A stretch of DNA of 42,309 nt, taken from Trichinella spiralis. Taxonomy: Eukaryota > Nematoda > Enoplea > Trichinellida > Trichinellidae. The first letter of the stretch is position 1. The number at the start of each line of letters is the position of its first letter. The position numbers and the translations under genes are program-made. This document shows, piece by piece, positions 22,446-31,254 of the stretch. The notes beneath the pieces were generated by a model. The model searched no databases and had not been told where the DNA came from. It saw nothing but the letters and a program-made list of their open reading frames with translations. The stretch is taken from the NCBI GenBank assembly GCA_000181795.3, contig CM012953.1, forward strand, positions 10,912,592 through 10,954,900. Direction: 5' to 3'.

Positions 22446-22592
22446 TTAATAATAAAAGTCAGCCAGACAATCAGATTCAATTTCAGATGTGGAGTTCAAA
22501 TTAGTTTTCTCAACGTTCAACAAGTCAAAAATGACGCTACCAAAGTTAACAGAACGGATATAAATTAAAAGTGTAAAACATTTTTTCTTCAT
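22446..22592 (-). CDS. possible N-terminal exon of the RAD51D-like gene
   Basis: A 48-codon open frame from an ATG, just upstream of the annotated RAD51D exons. Its middle, R-S-V-N-F-G-S-V-I-F-D-L-L, resembles the N-terminal RAD51D segment RSHRIKTVVDLV, which contacts XRCC2. I see no strong donor site that joins it cleanly. A GTAGCG just after VNFG would fit the phase of an AG at about 22354-22355, but would skip the DLL part. A resemblance this short may be chance. Confidence 0.28.
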   Translation of the reverse strand: MKKKCFTLLIYIRSVNFGSVIFDLLNVEKTNLNSTSEIESDCLADFYY

Positions 22593-23003
22593 GCTACTTT
22601 CACGGTAAATAATTTACCATTGGCCTTCATTTGTAATTAGAATATTTGAATAAGAATTCAAATTTTAACAATATACGCTATTATAATTATACGTCAGAAA
22701 CTGTTCGCAATTGATTTATTTGATGTAAATCGTGTATGTTCGAAAATTATCGGATATTTTTAAATTCAAATTTAATTTTTATCATAATTTTAATACATTC
22801 TTAAGCAATCGCGTAAACAGATAGTAACTACAGTATAGCACTTCAATTAAGATGTAAGAAAATAATAAAACATTTTAGACATTTAATTATATAAAATAAT
22901 ATTTTAAAAATATTTTAAGATATATTTTTTATTTATAATTAATATTCATGTTAATTTCAGGCATAATTTTATGTGCTAATTTGTTAATTGGAATTTTAAA
23001 AGA

Positions 23004-23013
23004 ACTTCCGCAT
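23004..23013 (+). promoter_or_regulatory. ETS-like motif in the RAD51D/RBL divergent promoter
   Basis: ACTTCCGCAT, 196 bases before the pocket-protein ATG and in the roughly 840-bp gap between the divergent RAD51D and RBL genes. The identical 10-mer, in the same orientation, occurs in the other divergent promoter at 29503-29512. The ACTTCCG core is that of ETS/GABP sites. Confidence 0.42.
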
Positions 23014-23208
23014 CTCAGTCTGTAAAAAATAATTTTAATTTTTTCTTAATAATAAATTTATTTTTAAAATTAATTTCAGTTAATAATTGCATTTTAATAA
23101 ATAATCACGAAAATTTACAGAGCACTTTTTGTGCTACAGTATTCACGCCTGCTTTTCTATTCTATACCATAAATTAGTTGCATTGTGCTTCGAACGGTTT
23201 TGAGTGCG

Positions 23209-26049
23209 ATGGAAGGCGCGACGGAGGAAAATTTGGAATTGCAATTCAGAGAGCTTTGTAAGAGTTTGTTGTTGGGAGACGCGAGAATTGACATCGCTTG
23301 GCGCGGGTTTGAAGCGGTCCGGCGTCAGTGTCTCCTTTCTGATGATCCGATGAAATGGCTCGCTTGTTCAGTGTATGTCGCTTGTTGGCTATGTTCGTCG
23401 TCGGTCGCTCCTCCCGCGGACCGAAAAGCGCTTCCAGTTGACATAATGAAAACATTCAACGTGCCCATCGTACAGTTTTTCGACAGTATTGTCAAATGGG
23501 TGGACATGGCCAACATGACGCCACGATCCTACCAGCATGTTGTACGATTGGAAAACAGTTTTGCAGTGTCTACTGTACTGTTTAGTCGATTTTTGTCAAT
23601 TTTTTCAAAATTAATCTCTACCGACGATGTGAAAATCAGCTCAGCAGATGGTGGTGAGTACAGTACACCTTGTAAAAAGTTGAAATCAAACAATGACCCA
23701 GTTACATCACAGTCGATGAAAGAATTTGCCTGGTTATTGTGGATTTACATTCGTAAATCGATAGGTGGTATATCGGACAATTTGATACACGGTTTCAATT
23801 TACTGCTTTGCATGTTTGACACTGTAATTAGCAATGTTTCGTTGGTGGAAGAGAAAGAATTGTTTAAAGTTGATTCGTTGCCCACATGCGATGGTCGTTT
23901 ATTGGACGCTCTTTGTTTGAAATTCGACGCCGTGGTGATGGATGTGAAATTTGCCCGAGCAGAATGGTGGGCTCCGAAACTTCAAGCTCTGATAGCGTCG
24001 TCGATTTTGAAAGGCGATTCGAAAACGTTCACCAGTTTGCTCACCGGCGACAACTTCCGGTTCAACTTGGACTCGTTGCACAAGCATTACGAAGAGCTGT
24101 TGCTGAAGAAAGGGGATTTGGACGAGCGAATTTTTCTCAACGAAGTCGACTACAGTCTGCTGCAAAGTGGTGCCAAGAAGAAGTCGCCATCCAGAACACC
24201 GGACAAGAGCGAATCGACCAGCCACGCCGAGTTTTGTTTGTCATTGGTAAAGCCGGTGGTGATGCGCACTCCGCTGAGCTGCCGGTATCCACCCAAACAG
24301 CAAGACGATCTTCTACTGGTCGACGGTGACAATCCCCGAGTTTCGGAACCGGTGGCCGCTTTGCAAGCGATGATCGATTCGTACCGCGACGTGAGGGACG
24401 GCTTTTTGCGGATCGCGTTCAGCCAAGTGACGCCCAATCCCATGTGTTACGTATTTTCGTTGATGGACGCCATGGGCGAGGAATTCATCAACGCTTACAA
24501 ATTGCTCAGCAAGGATGCGGACGATTTGGAACATTCGTTGGCCGTTGCTGTGCAACGTCGACACTGCGCCGATGGTCTTTTTCAACGTTTGCTGACAAAA
24601 ATTGTCCGCACAGAACGGAATCGATCTTCAATTTTGGATTTAAGCGAAGCAATTGTGCACGAAGAATTTGTATTCAGCTTGTACGCGGTCTGCGTCGAGT
24701 TGGTGCTGTTTACTTATGGTAGTGGCGATTTGTTTCCATGGGCAATGGAGAACGTCGTCCACCAGACGCCGTTTCATTTTTACAAAGTAATAGAGGTGGT
24801 GATCAAGAATGAAAAGGAACTCAGCCGAGACTGTGTAAAGCACTTGAACATCATTGAAGAGAGAATTTTGGAAGAGCTGGTCTGGGAAGAGTCGTCTCCG
24901 CTGTGGACCGAGACGGGCGAGTGCCGTGTGCCGACCAGTGTGGAAATTTCGTCCAAAAGTCCCCGCATCATGCACTATTACAGACCGGTGCAGAAGTTCG
25001 CTTTCGCCAGGAACGGTCGACCCATTTGCCGGCGTTTGGAAATGAACCGTACGTCGAGTATTCGTTTCAATTCGACCCTGGCCAGACCCACTGGCGGCTC
25101 GTCGGCGGCGGAGCACATGATCAAAATTAGCACAGTCAACGTGGCGAAAAAGCCGATCCCTGCCATGGCCATTACCGAACTAACCAATCAGGAGAAAAGC
25201 CAATCCGTTGCCGAGGAGACGCGCTCGCCGAGCAGTACTATAACGATGTTTTTCAAAAAGTTGTACTATTTGATAAGCATCCGGTTGAACGACCTGTGCG
25301 ATCGGTTTCGCGTTGCTGAGAATGTGAAATTGCAAACTTGGGCGTTGATCGAACGCGTGTTGTGCAGTCACATGACACTGCTGAAAGGGCGCCATTTGGA
25401 TCAGATAATTATGTGCTGCTTGTACGCGATGTCCAAAGCGACGCACAACGAAGCACTGTTCAGAGATATAATATCCATTTACAGAGGCCAACCGCAGGCC
25501 AAGAGTCGTGTTTACCGTTGTGTACGGCTGGATCCGGCGACGACCGGCAATAACAACAACAGCAAAGATGATGAGAATGATGAAGCGGTCCCACAGCAGC
25601 AGCAGCAACAGCAACATGCTATTACAAGTCACGTTGAATACGGGGATATTACGGAATTTTACAATCGCAATTTCATTGACGTCGTGCGAGGTGACATCGC
25701 GTCGATGCTGCAAACCGACAGCGAAGGAGGTGAACCCACACCGCCGGTGTCGCCATTTCCGACCAATCGTTTGATGTCGGTGACGAAAAAGTCCGTCACG
25801 TGCGGTATATACTTGTCGCCGTTGAAAGTTGTACCTCCGGTCCATTCGTCGCCAATACGACCGATGCGCTATTCGTTTTACAGAAGTTCGATTCGAGATT
25901 TGAAAATGATCAACACGATGATGGATTCGAGCTCGGAACGGGGCGTGGAACGAGTTGGACCGCCGGTTCGTCGGGCGCTGTTCGGCAGAGGTGCTCCTGA
26001 ACCACCGACACAGCGCAAATGGACGCGGCCCTCTTCCACCAACTTGTGA
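23209..26049 (+). CDS. RBL: p107/p130-type retinoblastoma pocket protein
   Basis: Nuclear repressor that binds E2F-DP and, in DREAM/MuvB-type complexes, silences cell-cycle genes. A single open exon of 946 aa. The N-terminal cyclin-like domain includes MKWLACSVYVACW (p107: LHWLACALYVACR). Pocket A spans about residues 375-565, with VLFTYGSGDLFPW, FYKVIEVVIKNEKELSRD and VKHLNIIEERILEELVW matching p107 closely. A spacer follows to about 675. Pocket B is about 675-830, with FFKKLYYLISIRLNDLC, GRHLDQIIMCCLYAM, a polyglutamine insert near 795-803 and GDITEFYNRNF. The C-terminal region keeps PPVSPFP, IYLSP and DLKMINTMM as in p107/p130. An RxLF cyclin-docking motif (RRALF) lies near residues 921-925. 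Ser/Thr-Pro sites (SRTPDKS, TPPVSP) suit CDK control. The frame extends upstream to 23185 without ATG, so ATG 23209 is chosen. The lack of introns is unusual here. Confidence 0.95.
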   Translation: MEGATEENLELQFRELCKSLLLGDARIDIAWRGFEAVRRQCLLSDDPMKWLACSVYVACWLCSSSVAPPADRKALPVDIMKTFNVPIVQFFDSIVKWVDMANMTPRSYQHVVRLENSFAVSTVLFSRFLSIFSKLISTDDVKISSADGGEYSTPCKKLKSNNDPVTSQSMKEFAWLLWIYIRKSIGGISDNLIHGFNLLLCMFDTVISNVSLVEEKELFKVDSLPTCDGRLLDALCLKFDAVVMDVKFARAEWWAPKLQALIASSILKGDSKTFTSLLTGDNFRFNLDSLHKHYEELLLKKGDLDERIFLNEVDYSLLQSGAKKKSPSRTPDKSESTSHAEFCLSLVKPVVMRTPLSCRYPPKQQDDLLLVDGDNPRVSEPVAALQAMIDSYRDVRDGFLRIAFSQVTPNPMCYVFSLMDAMGEEFINAYKLLSKDADDLEHSLAVAVQRRHCADGLFQRLLTKIVRTERNRSSILDLSEAIVHEEFVFSLYAVCVELVLFTYGSGDLFPWAMENVVHQTPFHFYKVIEVVIKNEKELSRDCVKHLNIIEERILEELVWEESSPLWTETGECRVPTSVEISSKSPRIMHYYRPVQKFAFARNGRPICRRLEMNRTSSIRFNSTLARPTGGSSAAEHMIKISTVNVAKKPIPAMAITELTNQEKSQSVAEETRSPSSTITMFFKKLYYLISIRLNDLCDRFRVAENVKLQTWALIERVLCSHMTLLKGRHLDQIIMCCLYAMSKATHNEALFRDIISIYRGQPQAKSRVYRCVRLDPATTGNNNNSKDDENDEAVPQQQQQQQHAITSHVEYGDITEFYNRNFIDVVRGDIASMLQTDSEGGEPTPPVSPFPTNRLMSVTKKSVTCGIYLSPLKVVPPVHSSPIRPMRYSFYRSSIRDLKMINTMMDSSSERGVERVGPPVRRALFGRGAPEPPTQRKWTRPSSTNL

Positions 26050-27119
26050 AAACCAACCTGAAAATCTCTCCATCTGCCGCTGTGTTCGCTTTTTTATTAT
26101 TATCTCTCATTTGTTGTTCACTTTTTATTTTTTTGTTATTTTTGTTTATTTAATTACGTTTGATTTGTTTTCTTTTTTTTGCATGATATTATGAAAAAAA
26201 ATATTTATTTATTCATTTATTGATGTTGCTTGATGACTTGAAAGATTCGTCTGTTGGTGAAGTTGATGTTCAGTTTTTTTTGTCTGCCATTTTATTAACA
26301 AAGTAGCTGTGTGCCATTTGCATGAACAGGTGGTGTACAATTCTGTGAATTGAATCCGCTTTTAGGTGGCAATGAACGTGCGATAATATAATTAATTATT
26401 AGTCTGTATGGTTGGAAGCAATATGAAGTGTATGTATATCACACGAGCTTTATTATTTTTTTCTTTTACAAATCTGTCATTTTTGCCCCTTCTTTCTTTA
26501 ACAATAACGACAGTGTAAAAACTGTTGTCACGGTTGTGAATTGTTTTTGTTGGTTGCTTCAATAGTTAGATGATTTGTTTGTTGTTTGTCAGGAATGAAT
26601 GATCACAGCAATGATTTGAAATTAGTGATTTTGAACGCATAATTGGAAGAAATTATTCAGTAAAACGACCCACGCCCACTGTCAATATCCCAATTTCGGC
26701 TGTCAAGATATCGTATTTTCAACAACAAAGAACAGCACCAATGATTTTAAAAATTTACATTAAATTTTATTTGAAATGGTGCCTGATGACATTAAAAACA
26801 ATCACGATTGAAATACAGTATATTCGTTGTTGTTTCAAAGAAAATAATTATCCTTTGCAATGTGTAAATCGAAGAAACCGCACAGCTGTTGTTTTCACAT
26901 GCTCTAAATGGGCTGGAATTTACTTGAAAAAGTTTCCTGATCATCTTTATGAATGATCGGAATAATTTTCTTCTTCATCAGTTTTTTTTTCTGTAAATCT
27001 TTCCTTTCGCTAATGTATTGTGAGAAAATGTATTTTCTAGTATTTTTTTAAAAAAGAAATCAATTCTCTACATTCACATTTTGCCATTACGTATAAAAAA
27101 CCCTCTAGAACCATCAAAC
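26050..27119. other. shared 3' region of the convergent RBL and TMEM129 genes
   Basis: Non-coding, with T-rich runs after the RBL stop. The short open frame at 26741-26956 shows no recognisable motif. The region should hold the RBL 3' UTR; I see no clear AATAAA for it on the plus strand. Confidence 0.45.
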
Positions 27120-27125
27120 TTTATT
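27120..27125 (-). terminator. candidate poly(A) signal of the TMEM129-like gene
   Basis: AATAAA on the minus strand, 49 bases beyond the stop codon at 27174. Confidence 0.5.
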
Positions 27126-27173
27126 CCCATACAATTTTGCAAAACGGATCCTAAAACTGTAAAATACGTTGTA

Positions 27174-28643
27174 TCACGTAGCATCATCGTCTGCTGCCGG
27201 CAAACAGACATCGTTCAAGCAAAATGGAGCACGACATGTAGGGCAAGGTGACCTGCCAATAATCCAATTTCGAGGCCTCCGAAAATCTTGTCTGGAAACG
27301 AACCATTTTCCCATACAAGCTAGGCACCTGAATATATATATATATATATATGTACAATTATTTCAAGAGAATAAATCATGAGAAAGAAAAAACTTTCAAA
27401 TTTACCACATCGGACGGCATTTGCACGGAAAACAAGGCATTAGAACGTTCCCTTCTTCGTCCACTTCTGGATCATCATTTTTACAATTCTTCAAAAGCTT
27501 AACAAGTGGCACATACTGAAAGCAACCAATGCAGCATTCTTCTGCCTGGAAAAGAACAAAAATGAAAATCAATCAATCATCATACGTCGCAATTCGTCAA
27601 TAAGATTATTGTCAATTTACCTGCCATTGCGTTTGATCATAACGCATATTTGAGTTGGCCGTTCGTTCGAATATAATTTGAAAACGATCTTCAATTTTAA
27701 CAGGTATATTCAAATCGGTCACGTGATGAATGGGTGCCGTCAACTTCGACAACAAGTCAACAAAAAGCAGTGAATTTATTCTAAAAAAAAGAAAATTCTT
27801 TGCTTTCTCCTTTTTAAAAGTAAAATAAATATCATGAAATTATTATTATTATAAAAGAATTGTCGGGTTACATTTTTGAAAATTATTACAAACTATTCAT
27901 CCAATACACACCGCAAAGTGAACGGTTGCATGGGATTTGTCACTGAAGCAACCCTGATATTTACATATTGTGTTTCCAGCAAACCAGATGAACTTCTGTC
28001 ATAGGTATCCACGCCAGAAACACACAACACGGCGTCCCTCTGATTTATCAAATGAACAGACCACGTATCAATTAATATAATCCAATTATTTGTAACTATA
28101 ACTCGTGTGGTGCCCAGGCCGACCAAAAATTTCTCCATATCTTTATATTCTTCGTCGATTGCCGCGGCAACATTTCGCCAATTCGAATCATACGTTTTCA
28201 ACCGTTTCACAATTGGATGACCGCTCCAATCGTCTTTCTGATAATAAACAACAGCACCAACGGCAACGGCAATTATAATATATGACAGAAGCAAATATAA
28301 CGACCAAAATATCTGATACTTCAAGTAGCGTTCTGTAAAGTGGTCAACAAATACCGTAAGAAAGGAAATGTAACCTGTAATGGAAAAGAAATTATATTTA
28401 AAAAGCTAGTGAAAAGAGGAAAAATCCACAATTACCATACGGAAGAAGGCTTCTTATTAAAATCAGGCCGGATGTTCGTAGAATATGATGATCAATAAAA
28501 CTGGCCCTTTCTTCTCGTAAAATACACTTTAAAAACGATTCCGCCGTAAATCCAAGTGATACAAGTTCATCAGGTGGAGCAACCGCAGCAAGAACAATAA
28601 ATATATAAAGAAATGTGCAAAATATAAATTCTACATCCACGCC
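27174..28643 (-). CDS. TMEM129: TMEM129-like ER membrane E3 ubiquitin ligase
   Basis: In mammals TMEM129 is an ER-membrane RING-type E3 ligase used in ER-associated degradation. Five exons are clear: 28436-28643, 27912-28374, 27621-27780, 27406-27545 and 27174-27327, with consistent phases and GT-AG introns of 61-131 bp. Three hydrophobic segments come first (FIFCTFLYIFIVLAAV; the LIRSLLPYGYISFLTVFV region; IFWSLYLLLSYIIIAVAVGA). Then comes a cytosolic part with WSGHPIVKRL, TRVIVTNNWI and VNIRVASVTNP, matching human YWSRDRWACHPLARTL, ARVIVTDTWV and LTIRVASTNP. The C-terminal atypical all-cysteine RING has CCIGC, CKCRPMWCLACMGKWF and CPTCRAPFC. The tail ends AADDDAT. The first exon seen starts at a splice acceptor (TTTTAG) with no ATG, so a short 5' exon is missing (candidate at 29093-29122). 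Confidence 0.92.
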
Positions 28644-29092
28644 CTAAAATGAATAATATCATACATGAGAAATTATTCATTTCTTAGCGATAATAACAAC
28701 AATGAAACAGGGCAATAAACAACCTATTTATCAATTTTAATTATTCTTCAGAAATTATAAATAAATAAATATATATATATATATATAACAAAATTTTCAT
28801 TGTTATCCACATAAAAACGAGCTCAAATACGGCATATTATTGAAAAAAATTATTCCCATTATATTTAACGTTGATGTTATTTGTTCATATTTCAAAGGAT
28901 TGTTTATTATTTTTATACTGCAACAAAGACTTGCTGCATGCCTAAGATAACAAAAAAAATTTCACTACCATAAGTTTGCATTCAAAATCGTCTGATATGC
29001 TACGGATTTCGAAATAACTGCAATCTGGTAATACGTTGATCAAAACAACTGCTCCTCGGAACTTACAACGCGCTACCCAATTCTAGGCTTAC

Positions 29093-29122
29093 TGTACTTA
29101 TATAAATAAAGGTCATTTTCAT
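29093..29122 (-). CDS. candidate first coding exon of the TMEM129-like gene
   Basis: ATG at 29122 opens a ten-codon piece (MKMTFIYIST) that ends at a good donor, GTAAGC, in phase 0. This fits the phase-0 acceptor at 28643. The joined protein would be 384 aa, close to human TMEM129 (362 aa). Only phase and splice signals support it. Confidence 0.3.
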
Positions 29123-29628
29123 ATTCTTACAGTACGGAATTTAATCCAAATGAACATTTTAGCATTGTTTTGAAAACTGCACAGTAAGAATAAGTTCTGA
29201 AGACATGAAGTTGTGTCAATCATGGGCAATTTTTTATGAGAAAAAAAATTATCCTAAATATTAATCAGAAAATTATTAAAAATTATAATTATCAAGAAAT
29301 TCGACAAAAATAATTAATCATATTTATTTATTGAACAAATTATTTTCGCAAAAAATAAAATAATTGCAAATAATTGAAATTTTTTTTGATTTACTTCATT
29401 TTTTGATATTTATTTAAAATTAAAATATTTAAAATTGAAATATATATTTTAAAAAGTATATTTGCTTTAATTTTTACAATAAATTAATCTCGAAATGGCT
29501 GCACTTCCGCATTAGCATTGTAATGGCCTACATAATAGGATAAAACCTGAATTTCTTTAATTACAGATTTTGGCAAAATTGCATTTTCTTGGATAGGGGT
29601 TTTACGTTTGGATTATAATTAACAAATC
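29123..29628. promoter_or_regulatory. divergent TMEM129/ABRAXAS intergenic region
   Basis: About 500 bp between two diverging genes. It holds the ETS-like ACTTCCGCAT at 29503-29512, 117 bases before the ABRAXAS ATG, next to ATGGC. A pyrimidine-rich acceptor-like site (TTTCTTTAATTACAG, ending at 29566) lies 62 bases before the ATG. That may mark a 5' UTR intron end or a spliced-leader site. Confidence 0.42.
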
Positions 29629-31026
29629 ATGGACATGCAATTGAACGTCTGCTTGAATCCGGCCATATTATCTTTTATTATTTATGACAGTACTAATGCG
29701 GTTTGTGATTACGAAGGCTTGGTTTATGGCTCGGTGACGCATCACACGTATCTGCCCTACTCCGATTCATCTGGTTCGGATCATAATGAAGTTTACGTTA
29801 CAGACGTGAACATTGAACGCTTTATTACGTGTGGTTCGGCATTTTCCTTCTACAATCGTCATTTCGACATCAACACAGCCTTTGTGGAACAGGTTATGAT
29901 TTTTGTTTCATAATTTAAATTGCAATTTATTTTGCTTTGTCATTTTGTAAAGTGTACGAGAAAGCATGTAGGTAGATTTGTTTTTTTTGAAAAAACGAAA
30001 AGATTTATTTTCCGCTGTAGGTGAGCAAGCAAATTTCGGATGAAGCTGAAAATTACGGTCTGCTCGGCTGGTTCCGGTTCCAGCGTCAGCCGGGGCACAT
30101 GTTTCGAAGTCGCCTCGAGACGGCCGTCAGCAACAAACTGTGCAGTGTCAACTCGCCCACCAAGAGCTTCTGCAAGGAAGGGGTTCTGTTTTTCGTCATC
30201 AACGAGACGGTGGACCTCAGGAACGGTTTTGTCGGCCAGACCGCCTACCAGCTTTACCGGCTCGAAGTGGCGTCGTCGCGGCTCAGAAGGCTCATGCTCA
30301 AACTGGTGAACGCCAACTCGACCGGTGTGGCGCAGTATCTGAAGCGTGGCACCATGCCTTGTCCGAAAATTTCCCCCAAACACTTCGACATCAACGTGGG
30401 CAACATTGGCGAGCAAGGCGACCTGCTGAAGAGAAGCGCCACTGCCACCAGCGGCTTCTACGTGAAGAGTGTCAAGAATGCTTTATGTCAGGTACTTTCA
30501 GCAGCCGAAGATTGTCTGCTGTACTGTAGGCTTAGTTTGTTAGCATCGTCATCATTGTTGCAGGTTGAAAAGAATGAAAATTTGTTAGGCCAGTGTTCGT
30601 CGGTTTCGGCGATGGAGCTGAGCAAAGCGGTGGACATGTCGTTGATCTGTGGCTATTGTCCAATACAGAGCACCGACTCCAAGCAAGCACAGCAGCCTTG
30701 GTGCGTTCGACCGGAAGTTTATCCTCAAGAAGAGGAGCAGCAAGTTTGTTTATCTCTGTTGTTGTTGTTGTTTGTTATTGTAATTTTTTGATCTCAATGT
30801 CTAGAGCGATTCACTTTCGTCCAGTAGTTTTGTCGGTTTTGAAAATCATCCTAGCAGTTCTTCCACAGCGGAGATTGTTCAAGTTTCGAGGTAAATTTGA
30901 TATTTTTCTCATTTTATGCTTTTGTAAATTTGTATTTCTATGCTAAGTGATGAAAACTGTGATACTGGCATCCCGGAGGATCCGTGCACTTCATTTCAGA
31001 TGCTGAAAGGCGTCGACGATTGCTGA
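29629..31026 (+). CDS. ABRAXAS: ABRAXAS/ABRO1 family MPN-domain scaffold
   Basis: Inactive MPN-domain scaffold. In animals it pairs with the K63-specific deubiquitinase BRCC36 in the nuclear BRCA1-A or the cytosolic BRISC complex. Five exons: 29629-29892, 30021-30491, 30564-30743, 30805-30890 and 30948-31026 (1080 nt, 359 aa), phases consistent, introns 57-128 bp. Family signatures: AILSFIIYDS and DYEGLVYGSV (human VLSGFVLGAL, DTEGFLLGEV), ITCGSAFSFYN (human IPCYQLFSFYN), and YGLLGWFRFQRQPGHMFRSR (human [20 protein letters not shown]). A catalytic HxHP zinc motif is absent, as expected for this pseudo-enzyme. The C-terminal part is serine-rich and acidic and ends LKGVDDC, with no visible SPxF BRCT-binding end, which favours an ABRO1-like role. 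The long coiled coil of the human proteins is not obvious. TTC4 follows 228 bp downstream. Confidence 0.86.
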
Positions 31027-31099
31027 TTGATGTTGTATATTGCTTTTTTTTAAGATGAAGAGAAGAAAACATGAAAACTTCCTTATATATAAATCTTTG

Positions 31100-31105
31100 A
31101 ATAAA
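31100..31105 (+). terminator. poly(A) signal of the ABRAXAS gene
   Basis: AATAAA 73 bases after the ABRAXAS stop. It is followed 148 bases later by the acceptor-like TTCAG that precedes the TTC4 ATG. This spacing resembles nematode operon junctions. Confidence 0.55.
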
Positions 31106-31254
31106 ATTATTAAATTATCTTATTTTATTTTAACTCTCAATGCAGCAACTTTACACATACTTTTGCAATAAATTTATTCTATCAGTACATATACTACGTA
31201 TATACATATATATTTTATCCATTCTTACCTGGCTGATTTTGTTTCCTATTCAGA

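Noticed and set aside
23886-24329. 147-codon second frame inside the pocket-protein gene
   Set aside because: Shadow frame; composition follows from the true frame.
25180-26073. 297-codon open frame antisense to the pocket-protein gene
   Set aside because: It mirrors the coding strand's codon bias and has no recognisable domain; the sense product is a clear p107/p130 protein.
29629-30491. Catalytic JAMM deubiquitinase (BRCC36-like)
   Set aside because: No HxHP metal-binding motif is present, and the FSFYN and GWFRFQR signatures fit the inactive ABRAXAS scaffold family.
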